From contig NZ_PVBR01000015.1 of NCBI RefSeq assembly GCF_002980495.1, positions 1 through 64,000 of the forward strand: a DNA stretch of 64,000 bases. Reading direction: 5' to 3'. Shown piece by piece: positions 1 to 10,385 of the stretch (position 1 is its first letter; the number at the start of each line of letters is the position of its first letter). Source of the stretch: Phyllobacterium phragmitis. Lineage in GTDB: Bacteria; Pseudomonadota; Alphaproteobacteria; Rhizobiales; Rhizobiaceae. The notes beneath the pieces were generated by a model. The model was given only the letters and a program-made list of their open reading frames with translations. It ran no database searches and was not told the origin of the DNA. Both the position numbers and the translations under genes were made by a program.

Positions 1-2
1 AC

Positions 3-410
3 AAGCGTCACCGCGCCACCGAATTCCTCGACTTCCTGAAGCGGATCGACGCCGAGATGCCAAAGGGCCCGGACGTGCATCTGGTGATGGACAACTATGC
101 GACCCACAAGACGCCACGGATCAAGGCTTGGCTTGCGCGCCGCCCGCACTGGCATGTCCACTTCACACCGACTTCGGCCTCCTGGATCAATCAGGTCGAG
201 CGGTGGTTTGCAGAGCTGACGCGAAAGCAGTTGCAGCGCGGCGTCCATCGCTCCACCGCAGAACTGGAAGCCGATATCGACGCCTTTATCAAAGCCCACA
301 ACGAAAGCCCTACCCCTTACAGGTGGGTCAAATCCGCAGACCAAATCCTCGCATCGGTCAAGCGCTTCTGCCAGAAGACAATGAGACGAACTTCAGATTC
401 AGGTGAATAG
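3..410 (+). CDS. IS630-family transposase, C-terminal part (cut by window edge)
   Basis: The frame is open from the first bases of the window and ends at TAG 408-410, so only the last ~135 codons are visible. The segment VMDNYATHK holds the second catalytic Asp region of an IS630/Tc1-mariner-like DDE transposase, and [15 protein letters not shown] is the typical stretch with the third acidic residue (E of VERWF). The gene lies outside the glyA operon and ends just before a terminator. Whether the full element is intact cannot be judged, because its 5' end and left inverted repeat lie outside the window. Confidence 0.85.
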   Translation, partial: KRHRATEFLDFLKRIDAEMPKGPDVHLVMDNYATHKTPRIKAWLARRPHWHVHFTPTSASWINQVERWFAELTRKQLQRGVHRSTAELEADIDAFIKAHNESPTPYRWVKSADQILASVKRFCQKTMRRTSDSGE

Positions 411-433
411 GAAAAAACGGGACAGAATAATAA

Positions 434-458
434 AAGGCCGCCGCTGGGCGGCTTTTTT
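434..458 (+). terminator. Rho-independent terminator
   Basis: A 6-bp GC stem GCCGCC/GGCGGC (437-442 and 447-452) with loop GCTG is followed by T6 and preceded by A4, so it could act in both directions. It separates the transposase from glyA. Confidence 0.7.
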
Positions 459-543
459 CGTTTATGACGGTTTTCGGCCATTGCTTTTCGCGGTCCGGCC
501 ATTGGCCTTGGCCAGCTAAATATGATAATGCGCCGTCATTCAC

Positions 544-648
544 TACAGCGCGGTGCGTCCTTTAGGACGCACAAAGGACGCTGTAAGTTATTGAATCTGC
601 GCATCGTGCTTTCCGAAAATCGATTCCGATTTTCGGGCCGATGCTGTA
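544..648. repeat. Composite intergenic palindromic repeat, copy A
   Basis: Two hairpins lie in tandem. The first (about 544-584) has outer arms TACAGCG/CGCTGTA and inner arms GTGCGTCC/GGACGCAC. The second (about 611-635) has arms CCGAAAATCG/CGATTTTCGG. The element ends in GCTGTA, complementary to its first bases. Near-identical copies lie at 13811-13914 and 15240-15345. It sits directly upstream of the glyA ribosome binding site and so is probably in the glyA 5' leader. Confidence 0.85.
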
Positions 649-681
649 ACCTTTGACCGGCAACCCGGAGGGATAGCTATC

Positions 682-2001
682 ATGTCGCAGGCGAACGCTG
701 CTTCAGCGCAGGCATTTTCGGAAACATTCTTCAACGCCAGCCTTGAGGAAACCGATGCCGAACTGTTCGGCGCGATCCGTAACGAACTTGGCCGCCAGCG
801 CCATGAAATCGAGCTGATCGCTTCGGAAAACATCGTTTCCCGTGCCGTTCTCGAGGCGCAGGGCTCGATCATGACCAACAAATATGCCGAAGGCTATCCC
901 GGCAAGCGCTATTATGGCGGCTGCCAGTTCGTCGATGTGGCCGAGGAACTGGCCATCGAGCGTGCCAAAAAGCTGTTCGGCGCGGAATTCGTCAACGTAC
1001 AGCCGAACTCCGGCAGCCAGATGAACCAGGCCGTGTTCCTGGCATTGTTGCAGCCGGGCGACACCTTCATGGGCCTAGACCTCAATTCCGGCGGACATCT
1101 GACGCACGGCTCCCCCGTCAATATGTCGGGCAAATGGTTCAACGTCGTTTCCTACGGCGTGCGTAAGGATGACAACCTACTCGACATGGATGAGGTCGAA
1201 CGCCTCGCCAATGAGCACAAGCCCAAGCTCATCATCGCCGGCGGCACGGCCTATTCCCGCTTCTGGGATTGGCAGCGCTTCCGCCAGATCGCCGATTCGG
1301 TCGGCGCCTACCTGATGGTCGACATGGCGCATATCGCCGGTCTCGTTGCCGGCGGCGTCCATCCTTCACCGATCCCGCACGCCCACGTCGCGACGACGAC
1401 GACGCACAAATCGCTTCGCGGCCCGCGCGGCGGCATGATCCTCACCAACGATGCCGAACTCGCCAAGAAGATCAATTCGGCCGTGTTCCCCGGCCTCCAG
1501 GGCGGCCCGCTGATGCATGTCATCGCGGCAAAGGCCGTGGCTTTCGGCGAGGCGCTACGCCCTGAATTCAAGACCTATACCCGCAATGTCGTGGAAAATG
1601 CCCGCGCTCTGGCCGAAGTCCTGAAGCAAAACGGCCTCGACATCGTGTCCGGCGGCACGGACAACCATCTCATGCTGGTCGACCTGCGCCCGAAGAACGC
1701 CACCGGCAAACGGGCGGAATCAGCCCTTGGCCGCGCCAACATCACCTGCAACAAGAATGGCATTCCCTTCGATCCCGAAAAGCCGTTCGTCACCTCTGGC
1801 GTCCGTCTCGGCACGCCAGCCGGCACGACGCGCGGCTTCGGCATCGCCGAGTTCCAGGAAATCGGCAATCTGATTTCAGAGGTGCTCGACGGGTTGAAGG
1901 TCGCCAATTCCGATGATGGCAATGCCGTGGTGGAGAAGGCTGTGAAGGAAAAGGTCGTGGCGCTCACCAGCCGCTTCCCGCTCTATTCATATCTCGGCTG
2001 A
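682..2001 (+). CDS. glyA: Serine hydroxymethyltransferase
   Basis: PLP-dependent cytosolic enzyme that interconverts serine plus tetrahydrofolate with glycine plus 5,10-methylene-THF, the main source of one-carbon units. The 439-residue protein has the SHMT signature [14 protein letters not shown] with the Schiff-base lysine at K243, and the early block [10 protein letters not shown]. The length fits rhizobial GlyA (about 430-440). The start is ATG 682, with GGAGGG about 10 bases upstream. It leads the block that continues with nrdR and the rib genes, but a 284-bp gap holding an inverted repeat separates it from nrdR. Confidence 0.98.
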   Translation: MSQANAASAQAFSETFFNASLEETDAELFGAIRNELGRQRHEIELIASENIVSRAVLEAQGSIMTNKYAEGYPGKRYYGGCQFVDVAEELAIERAKKLFGAEFVNVQPNSGSQMNQAVFLALLQPGDTFMGLDLNSGGHLTHGSPVNMSGKWFNVVSYGVRKDDNLLDMDEVERLANEHKPKLIIAGGTAYSRFWDWQRFRQIADSVGAYLMVDMAHIAGLVAGGVHPSPIPHAHVATTTTHKSLRGPRGGMILTNDAELAKKINSAVFPGLQGGPLMHVIAAKAVAFGEALRPEFKTYTRNVVENARALAEVLKQNGLDIVSGGTDNHLMLVDLRPKNATGKRAESALGRANITCNKNGIPFDPEKPFVTSGVRLGTPAGTTRGFGIAEFQEIGNLISEVLDGLKVANSDDGNAVVEKAVKEKVVALTSRFPLYSYLG

Positions 2002-2040
2002 TATCGGGCAATTATTGAATTGGAAACGCCGGTGGGGCAG

Positions 2041-2201
2041 TACCCCCCTCTGGCTTGCCAGCCATCTCCCCCTCAAGGGGGGAGATTACGCCTTCATGAC
2101 CGCGCGGCACCAATCGCAGACTTGGCAGAACGGGGGCGGAGAGACGTGTCAGCCAATCTCCCCCCTTGAGGGGGAGATGTCCGGCAGGACAGAGGGGGGT
2201 A
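2041..2201. repeat. Long imperfect inverted repeat between glyA and nrdR
   Basis: Arm 1 (2041-2087) and arm 2 (2155-2201) are reverse complements over about 47 bases with only a few mismatches. Each contains the core CTCCCCCTCAAGGGGGGAG or its complement, itself a smaller palindrome. About 67 bases lie between the arms. This is the type of CT-rich palindromic dispersed repeat found between genes in rhizobia. It probably forms a large hairpin in the glyA 3' / nrdR 5' RNA. Confidence 0.8.
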
Positions 2202-2285
2202 TGCCTCGCCATGCGGCAATTGCGTGGTTCATTATGAAATTCTTATGCCATAGTCTGCCGCGAAGAATCACGGCGAAAGAAGTTC

Positions 2286-2768
2286 ATGCGTTGCCCATAT
2301 TGCCAGTCGGAAGACACACAGGTGAAGGATTCCCGCCCCGCGGAAGACGGTGCGGTGATCCGTCGGCGTCGGGTCTGCTCGGTTTGCGGCGGACGTTTCA
2401 CCACTTTTGAACGCGTTCAGCTGCGCGAGCTGCTGGTGGTCAAGAAAAGCGGGCGTCGAGTTCCCTTCGACCGCGACAAGCTGATGCGGTCGGTCGAAGT
2501 GGCGCTGCGCAAGCGCCAGGTCGACGCCGAACGCGTCGAGCGCGCCATATCAGGTATTGTCCGCCAGCTGGAAAGCTCGGGCGAAGCGGAAGTGGCATCG
2601 GACGAGATCGGCCGCCTGGTCATGGATGCGCTGAAAGGCATAGACGATATCGCCTATATCCGCTTCGCCTCCGTCTACCGCAATTTCCGCGAGGCGAGCG
2701 ATTTCCACAATGTCATTGACGAGTTGACCGTCAAGGACAAGCTTCCCGACGATTTTTCGGACGACTAG
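2286..2768 (+). CDS. nrdR: Transcriptional repressor NrdR
   Basis: ATP/dATP-sensing repressor of ribonucleotide reductase genes. The N-terminal zinc ribbon uses C3, C6, C31 and C34 (MRCPYC and VCSVCGG), followed by the basic IRRRR patch and an ATP-cone domain over about residues 49-139. At 160 residues the length is typical. The ATG at 2286 is the only start that keeps the first CxxC. ribD begins three bases after the stop, so the two are almost certainly co-transcribed, a common arrangement in alphaproteobacteria. Confidence 0.97.
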   Translation: MRCPYCQSEDTQVKDSRPAEDGAVIRRRRVCSVCGGRFTTFERVQLRELLVVKKSGRRVPFDRDKLMRSVEVALRKRQVDAERVERAISGIVRQLESSGEAEVASDEIGRLVMDALKGIDDIAYIRFASVYRNFREASDFHNVIDELTVKDKLPDDFSDD

Positions 2769-2771
2769 TCG

Positions 2772-3896
2772 ATGTCGGGCGCGCGTTCTTCAGCAATCAG
2801 CACTGCCGATCTGCGGTTCATGGCTGCCGCCATCCGCTTTTCCCGCAGGCATCTCGGGCTGACGGGCACCAATCCTTCGGTTGCGACACTGATTGTTCGT
2901 GACGATGGTGACGGACCTGTCATCGTCGGCCGCGGCGTGACGGCGATCGGCGGCAGGCCGCATGCCGAAACGCAGGCAATCGCCGAGGCAGGTGAACAGG
3001 CCAGGGGTGCGACAGCCTATGTGACCCTCGAACCCTGTGCCCATCACGGCCGCACGCCGCCTTGCGCCGATGCGCTGGTCACCGCCGGTGTGGTGCGCGT
3101 CGTCGCGGCCGCGACCGATCCGGACGATCGCGTTTCCGGAAAGGGTTATGCCATATTGCGCGGAAGCAGCCTCGAAGTCATCGAGGGCGTGCTGGCCGAC
3201 CAGGCCGCCGATGTGATGGCCGGCTATTTGATTCGCTCTTTCAAGAAGCGGCCGGAAGTCACTCTGAAGCTTGCCGTTTCCGCCGACGGCATGATCGGCC
3301 GCAAGGGCGAGGGGCAGGTGCCTATCACGGGGCCGGTGTCGCGGGCGCAGGTGCATCTGATGCGAGCAGAAAGCGACGCGATATTGGTTGGGATCGGCAC
3401 GGCGCTGGCCGACGATCCGATGCTCACCTGTCGCTTGGCCGGACTGGAACAGCGCTCTCCGGTTCGCATCGTGCTCGACAGCGATCTGCGGCTGCCGCTT
3501 TCCTCGGCGCTGGTGCTCTCCTCATCTGCTGTTCCCGTCTGGATCGCCTGTGGCGCGGACGCCGATCCCCGCAAAAAGCAGGCGATGATCGATGCCGGCT
3601 GCCGTATCCTGGCGACGGAGAGCATCAATGGCCGCATCGCCTTGCCGGAATTGCTGGAGGATCTGGCCGCGCAGGGTATCGCGACAATCATGGTCGAGGG
3701 CGGCGCCAATGTCGCCGATTATTTTCTGAACGAGGGTTTGATCGACCGCGTAGCGCTTTTCGAAGGCCCTGATGCGATCGGTGAGGAACAGGGGCTTGCC
3801 ATGCCTGACCTGCGCTCCCATATCGCCAGTTTCATCTTGTCCCACGAAGCGCGTTTCGGCGCTGATCGTTTCACCGAATTCAGGAGGAAGCCCTGA
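2772..3896 (+). CDS. ribD: Bifunctional diaminohydroxyphosphoribosylaminopyrimidine deaminase / 5-amino-6-(5-phosphoribosylamino)uracil reductase
   Basis: Catalyses the second and third steps of riboflavin synthesis. The N-terminal zinc deaminase domain shows H64-A-E66 and the PC-AHHGRTPPC motif with zinc cysteines C89 and C98. The C-terminal NADPH reductase domain (about 155-370) includes KLAVSADGMIG and the MVEGGANV block. The 374-residue length is normal. It starts 3 bp after nrdR, and its TGA shares one base with the ribE ATG (TGATG), implying translational coupling. Confidence 0.97.
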   Translation: MSGARSSAISTADLRFMAAAIRFSRRHLGLTGTNPSVATLIVRDDGDGPVIVGRGVTAIGGRPHAETQAIAEAGEQARGATAYVTLEPCAHHGRTPPCADALVTAGVVRVVAAATDPDDRVSGKGYAILRGSSLEVIEGVLADQAADVMAGYLIRSFKKRPEVTLKLAVSADGMIGRKGEGQVPITGPVSRAQVHLMRAESDAILVGIGTALADDPMLTCRLAGLEQRSPVRIVLDSDLRLPLSSALVLSSSAVPVWIACGADADPRKKQAMIDAGCRILATESINGRIALPELLEDLAAQGIATIMVEGGANVADYFLNEGLIDRVALFEGPDAIGEEQGLAMPDLRSHIASFILSHEARFGADRFTEFRRKP

Positions 3897-4510
3897 TGTT
3901 TACTGGTATCATTACGGACGTCGGCAAGGTCGAACGGATTAAGCTGCTGAATGAGGGCCTGCTTCTGCGCCTCGAGACGGCCTATGATCCTGATACGATC
4001 GAACTCGGTGCCTCGATCGCGTGCTCGGGCGTCTGCCTCACTGTCGTGGGACTGCCTGAAAAGGGCTCCAACACCCGTTGGTTCGAAGTCGAGGCATGGG
4101 AGGAGGCGCTACGCCTGACCACGATTGGCGAATGGCGACCGGGAACGCCGATCAATCTCGAACGTTCGCTGAAGCTGGGAGACGAGATGGGCGGCCATCT
4201 GGTTTCAGGTCATGTCGACGGGCAGGCGGAGATCATCGAGCGCAGGCAGGAGGGCGATGCCGTCCGTTTCCGGCTGCGCGCGCCGGAGGCCCTTGCCCCC
4301 TTCATCGCCCAGAAAGGGTCTGTCGCCCTGGACGGGACATCGCTGACCGTCAACGGCGTCGACGGCAATGAATTCGATGTCCTTTTGATCCGCCACTCGC
4401 TTGAGGTTACCACCTGGGGAGACCGCAAGGCAGGCGATAAGGTAAATATCGAGATCGATCAGCTCGCGCGATACGCTGCGCGGCTTGCGCAATATCCGAA
4501 ATCGGCCTAG
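3896..4510 (+). CDS. ribE: Riboflavin synthase, alpha chain
   Basis: Dismutates two molecules of 6,7-dimethyl-8-ribityllumazine into riboflavin and the pyrimidine returned to lumazine synthase. The protein starts MFTGII, the usual riboflavin synthase N terminus, and has two lumazine-binding barrels (about 1-97 and 98-195), with the repeated pattern ...GVCLTV... and ...GTSLTV.... The start overlaps the ribD stop by one base. At 204 residues it matches the family. Rhizobial annotations also call it ribC. Confidence 0.96.
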   Translation: MFTGIITDVGKVERIKLLNEGLLLRLETAYDPDTIELGASIACSGVCLTVVGLPEKGSNTRWFEVEAWEEALRLTTIGEWRPGTPINLERSLKLGDEMGGHLVSGHVDGQAEIIERRQEGDAVRFRLRAPEALAPFIAQKGSVALDGTSLTVNGVDGNEFDVLLIRHSLEVTTWGDRKAGDKVNIEIDQLARYAARLAQYPKSA

Positions 4511-4595
4511 AGCCATTGCCGAATGGCGGACTACCTTTCCGTCAGCATTTCAGCGTCGACCGCTGTCGGTCCGCAAACCTGTCATGGAGCTCTTT

Positions 4596-5057
4596 ATGGC
4601 CAAGAAAAAGGCGCGCGCGCCGCATCTGCTTATTGTCGAAGCCCGGTTTTACGATGACCTCGCCGACGCGCTTCTCAACGGCGCCAAGCTGGCGCTCGAC
4701 GAGGCTGGCGCGACCTATGAGGTGGTGACCGTGCCGGGTGCGCTGGAAATACCCGCCGCCATTTCCTTCGCGCTCGACGGCGTCGACGAGGATGGGGCCG
4801 AGTATGACGGCTATGTCGCGCTCGGCTGCGTCATTCGCGGCGAAACCTATCATTTCGAAATTGTCGCCAATGAATCCTGCCGTGCGCTGACCGGTCTCGC
4901 CGTCGAGGAAGGCCTTGCCATCGGCAATGGCATCCTGACCGTCGAGAACGAGGAGCAGGCATGGGTTCGCGCGCGGCGCGAAGACAAGGACAAGGGCGGT
5001 TTCGCCGCCCGTGCCGCGCTCACCATGATCGGTTTGCGCAAGAAACTGGGAGCCTGA
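4596..5057 (+). CDS. ribH: 6,7-dimethyl-8-ribityllumazine synthase
   Basis: Condenses 5-amino-6-ribitylamino-uracil with 3,4-dihydroxy-2-butanone 4-phosphate. The core [27 protein letters not shown] and [12 protein letters not shown] (with the general-base histidine) are all present. I chose ATG 4596 because GGAG lies six bases upstream. An in-frame ATG at 4584 would add MELF and gives a length nearer that remembered for Brucella RibH1. The frame is open further back to 4485, inside ribE, but without family residues. It ends 4 bp before nusB. Confidence 0.93.
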   Translation: MAKKKARAPHLLIVEARFYDDLADALLNGAKLALDEAGATYEVVTVPGALEIPAAISFALDGVDEDGAEYDGYVALGCVIRGETYHFEIVANESCRALTGLAVEEGLAIGNGILTVENEEQAWVRARREDKDKGGFAARAALTMIGLRKKLGA

Positions 5058-5061
5058 AGCG

Positions 5062-5562
5062 ATGGCTTCTTCTGCTGAAGGGCGACCCGCCGCCGCCCGT
5101 ATGGCCAACAAGCGTGGCGCTGCCCGCCTTGCTGCGGTGCAGGCACTCTATCAGATGGACGTCGCCGGAACCGGCGTGCTCGAAGTCGTGGCGGAATATG
5201 AATCCTTCCGTCTCGGCAAGGAGGTCGACGGCGCGCAATATCTCGAAGCCGACCCGCAATGGTTCCGCGCCATCGTATCCGGCGTTGTCACCGATCAGCT
5301 CAGGCTTGATCCGATGATCCGCGAGGCGCTGACCGAGGATTGGCCGCTGTCGCGGCTGGATTCGACGCTGCGCGCCATCCTGCGTGCCGGTACGTGGGAA
5401 TTGAAGAACCGCAAGGATGTTCCGACCGCCGTCATCGTCTCGGAATATGTCGATATTGCCAAGGCTTTCTACACCGAGGACGAGCCCAAGCTGGTGAATG
5501 CCGTTCTTGACCGCTTGGCGCACCAGATTCGCGGTGAAAGCCGCGGCATGAAGGGCGCGTGA
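5062..5562 (+). CDS. nusB: Transcription antitermination factor NusB
   Basis: Binds boxA RNA with S10 in rRNA antitermination complexes. The protein has the NusB core [16 protein letters not shown] (about 16-31) and the C-terminal ...[31 protein letters not shown] block with the conserved FVNG-like turn. It has 166 residues, with a short charged N-terminal extension as in other alphaproteobacteria. It closes the ribH-nusB unit. Its TGA overlaps the GTG start of the next gene by four bases (GTGA). Confidence 0.96.
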   Translation: MASSAEGRPAAARMANKRGAARLAAVQALYQMDVAGTGVLEVVAEYESFRLGKEVDGAQYLEADPQWFRAIVSGVVTDQLRLDPMIREALTEDWPLSRLDSTLRAILRAGTWELKNRKDVPTAVIVSEYVDIAKAFYTEDEPKLVNAVLDRLAHQIRGESRGMKGA

Positions 5563-6776
5563 GCGGGCCGGCCGAAACCGAGGCAAAACGAACCGCCCTC
5601 ATCTTGGCGGCGGCGCAATCGATTATCGGCAGTGCCGCACCCATCGCGATTTCCATGGGGGGACTCGCGGGGTTCTATCTCTTAGGTCTCGACAAGTCGC
5701 TGGCCACCGCTCCCGTTACCGGTTTCAATCTGGGAACGGCGCTCGGCATGCTTCCCGCCGCCGCCCTCATGCGGGTGATCGGGCGGCGCTACGGCTTCAT
5801 GTCCGGCGCCGGCGTCACGTCGCTTGGCGGTCTCGTTGCCGCATTCGCCCTGTTTGAGGGCAATTTCTGGCTGTTCGCGGCAGGTCTCATGCTGATCGGC
5901 GCTGGAAACGCCTTCGTCCAGCAATATCGTTTCGCGGCGACCGACAACGCGCCGCTTTCCTTCAAGCCCAGGGCGATCTCCTGGGTCATGACAGGTGGCG
6001 TCTTTGCGGCCATCATCGGCCCGACGGCGGTAATCTATACGCGCGAGCTTTTCACTCCGGTCATGTTTGCCGGCTCCTTCCTGGCGGTCGGCGTCATCGG
6101 CGTGCTGGGCATGTTCATCCTCTCCCTGCTGCGCATGAAAAATTACGTCGCAGCGGTGGTGGAGGACGATATCCTGCCGCCGCGGCCGGTCCGCACCATC
6201 ATTTCCCAGCCGCGATTTTTCGTGGCGCTTCTCTGCGCCATCGTCACCTATGCGCTGATGAGCTTCGTCATGACGGGTGCGCCGCTTGCCATGGTCGGTT
6301 GCGGGTTTTCGACTGATGAGGCGACGCTCGGCATCCAATGGCACGTTCTCGCCATGTTCGCGCCGAGCTTCTTCACCGGACGCCTCATTGCGCGCTTCGG
6401 CAAGGAGACGATCGTCGCAACCGGGCTCCTTCTGCTTCTCGCTTGCGCCGCGGTTGCGCTTTCCGGCCTCGAACTATGGAATTTCTGGCTCGCCCTCATC
6501 CTGCTCGGCGTCGGCTGGAACTTCGGTTTCATCGGCGCGACCACGATGGTGACGGATACCTATCGTCGTTCGGAAAAGGGCAAGATCGAGGGCCTGCACG
6601 ATTTCCTGCTGTTCGGAACGGTTGCCGCCGCCTCCCTGATGTCCGGCAAGACGCTGACTGCATTCGGCTGGGATGCGCTGAACTGGATCGTCTTCCCCGT
6701 AGCCGGTGCGTGCCTTCTGGCGCTGGCAGCGCTTGTCGCCTATGAGCGGCGGCGTGTCTCCGCTCCTGCGGAGTGA
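5559..6776 (+). CDS. MFS transporter
   Basis: A 405-residue hydrophobic protein with about 12 predicted membrane segments. The loop [14 protein letters not shown] after the second segment matches the MFS cytoplasmic signature, and a second loop with RLIARFGKE lies in the C-terminal half. The substrate cannot be told from sequence. The GTG start at 5559 overlaps the nusB stop (GTGA), so it is probably translated by coupling to nusB. The nusB-MFS adjacency is seen in related rhizobia from memory, but no function in rRNA synthesis is implied. Confidence 0.85.
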   Translation: MSGPAETEAKRTALILAAAQSIIGSAAPIAISMGGLAGFYLLGLDKSLATAPVTGFNLGTALGMLPAAALMRVIGRRYGFMSGAGVTSLGGLVAAFALFEGNFWLFAAGLMLIGAGNAFVQQYRFAATDNAPLSFKPRAISWVMTGGVFAAIIGPTAVIYTRELFTPVMFAGSFLAVGVIGVLGMFILSLLRMKNYVAAVVEDDILPPRPVRTIISQPRFFVALLCAIVTYALMSFVMTGAPLAMVGCGFSTDEATLGIQWHVLAMFAPSFFTGRLIARFGKETIVATGLLLLLACAAVALSGLELWNFWLALILLGVGWNFGFIGATTMVTDTYRRSEKGKIEGLHDFLLFGTVAAASLMSGKTLTAFGWDALNWIVFPVAGACLLALAALVAYERRRVSAPAE

Positions 6777-6949
6777 TTGCTGATAGCGTAAGGTTCATAT
6801 CGGCCGGTTATCTGCTCCCAATAACTATATCTTGACGTTTTCAGCGCTGTTTCGCATCCTCTCCGCCGTGCGGCGGGAGGGGTATCTTCATGCTGTACTG
6901 AAACATAGGCCCGGGGAGGAGCTTTGGGCCAAGATCAATGGGAGTTGGC

Positions 6950-9091
6950 ATGGCAGTTCTTCTTCTCGTCATAGCCTGCGGTTTGCTTGCTGTCCTTTAC
7001 GCCGTCTGGGCGACGAGATCGGTCCTTTCGGCCGATCAGGGCAATGCAAGAATGCAGGAAATCGCAGGCGCCATCCGCGAGGGTGCGCAGGCCTATCTCG
7101 CGCGGCAATACACGACCATCGCCCTTGTCGGCATCGTCGTCTTCATCGCCGTCTGGTTCCTTCTGTCGTCGACTGCGGCGATAGGCTTTCTCATAGGCGC
7201 TGTCCTATCGGGCCTGACGGGCTTTATCGGCATGCATGTCTCGGTGCGCGCCAATGTCCGTACCGCCCAGGCCGCATCGCGTAGTCTTGCGGGCGGGTTG
7301 GAAATCGCCTTCAAATCCGGCGCGATCACCGGCCTTCTGGTGGCTGGCTTGGCGCTTCTCGGCGTCTCCGTTTATTATTTCGTGCTGACGCAATGGCTTG
7401 GCTATTCGCCGGCCGACCGCACCGTGATCGACGCGCTGGTTTCGCTCGGCTTCGGTGCTTCGCTTATTTCCATCTTCGCGCGTCTCGGCGGCGGCATCTT
7501 CACCAAGGGTGCGGATGTCGGCGGCGATCTCGTCGGCAAGGTCGAGGCGGGAATCCCGGAGGACGACCCGCGCAATCCTGCGACGATCGCCGACAATGTC
7601 GGCGATAATGTCGGCGACTGTGCCGGCATGGCGGCGGATTTGTTCGAGACCTACGCGGTGACCGTGGTCGCCACCATGGTGCTGGCGGCGATCTTCTTCA
7701 GCGGTAGCGCCTTGTTCGAATCGATCATGCTTTATCCGCTGGCGATCGGCGGCGTCTGCATCGTCACATCCATCGCCGGCACCTTCTTCGTCAAGCTCGG
7801 CGCCAACGGCTCGATCATGGGCGCGCTCTACAAGGGCCTGATCGTAACAGGCCTCCTGTCGATCGTCGGCCTCGCCGTCGCCACGTCGATCACCATCGGC
7901 TGGGGCGAGATCGGTACGGTTGCTGGAATGGCGATCACCGGCGGCAATCTCTTCATCTGCGGGCTGGTCGGCCTTGTGGTGACGGGATTGATCGTCGTCA
8001 TCACCGAATACTATACCGGCACCAACAAGCGCCCGGTCAACTCGATCGCCCAGGCGTCGGTGAGCGGCCATGGCACCAATGTTATCCAGGGGCTGGCCGT
8101 ATCGCTCGAATCGACGGCACTTCCGGCGATCGTCATCATCGGCGGCATCATCTCCACCTACCAGCTTGCCGGCCTGTTCGGGACCGGCATCGCCGTGACC
8201 GCCATGCTGGGCATTGCCGGCATGATCGTCGCGCTCGACGCCTTCGGTCCCGTGACCGACAATGCGGGCGGCATCGCCGAGATGGCGGGCCTCGATCCGG
8301 AGGTGCGCAAGTCGACCGATGCGCTCGATGCCGTCGGCAATACCACCAAGGCCGTCACCAAGGGTTACGCCATCGGTTCGGCCGGCCTGGGTGCACTGGT
8401 GCTTTTTGCCGCCTATTCCAACGATCTGGCCTATTTTGCCGCCAATGGGGCGACCTATCCCTATTTCGCCAATATGGGCCCGGTCTCCTTCGATCTCTCC
8501 AACCCCTATGTGGTGGCCGGGCTGATCTTCGGCGGCATGATTCCCTATCTCTTCGGCGGCATAGCCATGACCGCCGTGGGAAGGGCGGCCGGATCGGTGG
8601 TGCAGGAAGTGCGCCGCCAGTTCCGCGAAAAGCCGGGGATCATGACCGGCAAGGACAGGCCGGATTATGCCCGCGCGGTCGATCTTCTGACCAAGGCGGC
8701 CATCCGGGAGATGATCGTCCCGTCGCTGCTCCCCGTTCTGGCGCCGCTCGTCGTCTATTTCGGCGTGCTGTTGATCTCGGGCTCGAAGGCTTCGGCCTTC
8801 GCCGCACTCGGCGCATCGCTTCTTGGCGTCATCGTCAACGGCCTTTTCGTGGCGATCTCCATGACGTCGGGTGGCGGTGCCTGGGACAATGCCAAGAAAA
8901 GCTTCGAAGACGGGTTCATCGATGCCGATGGAATCAAGCATATGAAAGGCTCCGAAGCTCATAAGGCTTCGGTCACCGGCGACACCGTGGGCGATCCCTA
9001 CAAGGATACGGCCGGCCCGGCGGTCAATCCGGCGATCAAGATCACCAACATCGTAGCCTTGCTGCTGCTGGCGGTGCTGGCGCATTCATGA
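6950..9091 (+). CDS. hppA: Membrane-bound proton-translocating pyrophosphatase, K+-independent
   Basis: Couples hydrolysis of pyrophosphate to proton export across the inner membrane. It is a 713-residue protein with about 16 membrane segments. Catalytic loops [39 protein letters not shown] and [13 protein letters not shown] are intact. The segment [10 protein letters not shown] has lysine where K+-dependent enzymes have alanine, so this belongs to the K+-independent proton-pumping class. I chose ATG 6950 because GGGAG lies five bases upstream. ATG 6938 would add four residues, and its only purine-rich box is about 18 bases away. A terminator follows. Confidence 0.96.
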   Translation: MAVLLLVIACGLLAVLYAVWATRSVLSADQGNARMQEIAGAIREGAQAYLARQYTTIALVGIVVFIAVWFLLSSTAAIGFLIGAVLSGLTGFIGMHVSVRANVRTAQAASRSLAGGLEIAFKSGAITGLLVAGLALLGVSVYYFVLTQWLGYSPADRTVIDALVSLGFGASLISIFARLGGGIFTKGADVGGDLVGKVEAGIPEDDPRNPATIADNVGDNVGDCAGMAADLFETYAVTVVATMVLAAIFFSGSALFESIMLYPLAIGGVCIVTSIAGTFFVKLGANGSIMGALYKGLIVTGLLSIVGLAVATSITIGWGEIGTVAGMAITGGNLFICGLVGLVVTGLIVVITEYYTGTNKRPVNSIAQASVSGHGTNVIQGLAVSLESTALPAIVIIGGIISTYQLAGLFGTGIAVTAMLGIAGMIVALDAFGPVTDNAGGIAEMAGLDPEVRKSTDALDAVGNTTKAVTKGYAIGSAGLGALVLFAAYSNDLAYFAANGATYPYFANMGPVSFDLSNPYVVAGLIFGGMIPYLFGGIAMTAVGRAAGSVVQEVRRQFREKPGIMTGKDRPDYARAVDLLTKAAIREMIVPSLLPVLAPLVVYFGVLLISGSKASAFAALGASLLGVIVNGLFVAISMTSGGGAWDNAKKSFEDGFIDADGIKHMKGSEAHKASVTGDTVGDPYKDTAGPAVNPAIKITNIVALLLLAVLAHS

Positions 9092-9115
9092 GGTCTTGAA
9101 GCCCGATTCAAAAAG

Positions 9116-9146
9116 AAACCCGCGGAATTGCTTTCGCGGGTTTTTT
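9116..9146 (+). terminator. Rho-independent terminator after hppA
   Basis: Stem AAACCCGCG/CGCGGGTTT with a ~10-base loop, followed by a T-run (9141-9146). It lies between the convergent hppA and bamE genes and may serve both. Confidence 0.8.
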
Positions 9147-9179
9147 CTTTCGGATCTGCGTAATTGATTAACAGGTCGG

Positions 9180-9698
9180 TCAGCGCCCCGTAGTCGGTAG
9201 TGAAGGCGTTGTTCCGGCGCCGGCCAGGAGCTGGCCGAGGAAGGATTGATCCTTGCCACCGGTCGGCGTGGTCCGCGAGATGAAATCGAACACTCTGCCG
9301 TCCTGGAGGCCATAATTCGCGATTTGCGAGACTTTGCCGTCCCCATCGAAATACACCGCGAGGATGCGCCGGTCGATGGTCTTCGGCCTCAGGAACTGGA
9401 CCGGCCGATAGCGCTTCTCCGAGATGTAATAGAAGACTTCATTGTCGAAAGTCGCCGTAGTTGACGGCGAGCCGAGCGACAGGAGCACCTGTTCGCGGCT
9501 CGAGCCGACGGGAATCGAATCGAGCGCCTGTTCATCCAGTACATAGCCCTGGGTCAGCGTTTCAGCAGGGTTGAGTGACGCCGCGGTGTTGCACCCGGTC
9601 AAACTGGCTGAAAAAAGAATGGTGGTTCCGACAAGAAACGCTTCTCTCGTCCGAACACCCTTGAAAATCCGCTGCAACAACGACATCTCCATTTTCAT
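9180..9698 (-). CDS. bamE: Outer membrane protein assembly factor BamE (SmpA/OmlA lipoprotein)
   Basis: Lipoprotein of the BAM complex that folds beta-barrel proteins into the outer membrane. After an N-terminal hydrophobic stretch a lipobox LTGC marks the acylated cysteine. The SmpA/OmlA domain follows, with the typical LDEQALDSIPVGSSREQVLLSLGSP start. Candidate ATGs lie at 9698, 9692 and 9686. I used 9698 (MKMEMSLL), which keeps a basic n-region; the choice is not firm. The frame is open upstream to 9776 but that part has no signal-peptide character. It is divergent from the bc1 chaperone gene. Confidence 0.9.
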   Translation of the reverse strand: MKMEMSLLQRIFKGVRTREAFLVGTTILFSASLTGCNTAASLNPAETLTQGYVLDEQALDSIPVGSSREQVLLSLGSPSTTATFDNEVFYYISEKRYRPVQFLRPKTIDRRILAVYFDGDGKVSQIANYGLQDGRVFDFISRTTPTGGKDQSFLGQLLAGAGTTPSLPTTGR

Positions 9699-9781
9699 TA
9701 CCCCAATCTGGCACTTTCGCCATCGGGAGAACTTCGGTAAACCACCTTGCTTCTGGATGCAACAAGCACGGTCCACCCCTG

Positions 9782-10342
9782 ATGATTCTCAATCTTTTCA
9801 GCCGCAAGTCGAAGGCGAATGAGGCAATTACCCTTGCCGTTTATGAGGCGATCGTGGCAGCGGCGCGGCAGACGCGCTTCTATTCACAATTTGATGTGCC
9901 CGATACGCCGCTTGGACGCTATGAAATGCTTTCGCTGCATGTCTTCCTGACCATGCGCCGTCTGAAGGGAGACAATGCATCGCTTCGCGCCATCAGCCAG
10001 GAGATTGCCGATGAGTTCTTCAGGGATGTCGATCATTCCCTGCGCGAACTGGGCATTGGCGACCAGGGCGTGCCGAAGCGGATGAAGAAGCTGGCACGCA
10101 TGTTTTATGGCCGTGTCGGCTCGTATGAGGCCGCGTTCGCCGAGGATGACCGCGAAGCATTTGCCGCTGCGTTGACACGCAACGTCCGCCCGGATCTGGA
10201 GTTCTGGCCAGGCGCGGCACCGCTTGCGGCCTATGGCTTTGAAGCAAAGGAAAGCCTTGAGAGGCAGCTCGACGAGGAACTGGCGCGTGGCAACATCGTG
10301 TTTCCCGATGCGGGGCGATTGGCCTTACCGCAGACTGACTGA
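9782..10342 (+). CDS. Ubiquinol-cytochrome c chaperone family protein (CBP3-like)
   Basis: A 186-residue soluble protein resembling the Cbp3/UQCC family, which assists cytochrome b/bc1 complex assembly. Recognisable blocks are YEAIVAAARQTRFYSQFDVPDTPLGRYEMLSLHVFLTMRRL, with residues around 20-60, and the later RELGIGDQGVPKRMKKLARMFYGR. No membrane segments are present. It lies between bamE (divergent) and the yceD-like gene 43 bp downstream, the usual order in Rhizobiales. Confidence 0.88.
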   Translation: MILNLFSRKSKANEAITLAVYEAIVAAARQTRFYSQFDVPDTPLGRYEMLSLHVFLTMRRLKGDNASLRAISQEIADEFFRDVDHSLRELGIGDQGVPKRMKKLARMFYGRVGSYEAAFAEDDREAFAAALTRNVRPDLEFWPGAAPLAAYGFEAKESLERQLDEELARGNIVFPDAGRLALPQTD

Positions 10343-10385
10343 GAGTGACAGGCTGGGAAACAAGGCCAAGAAAGAAGATTCGAAC

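Noticed and set aside
2012-2410. Small open frames in the glyA-nrdR gap on both strands
   Set aside because: They run through the inverted repeat and into nrdR in another frame, with no ribosome site and no conserved residues.
7205-9085. Long antisense frame over hppA
   Set aside because: Same compositional effect: low-complexity charged residues, no ribosome site, and hppA on the plus strand is certain.
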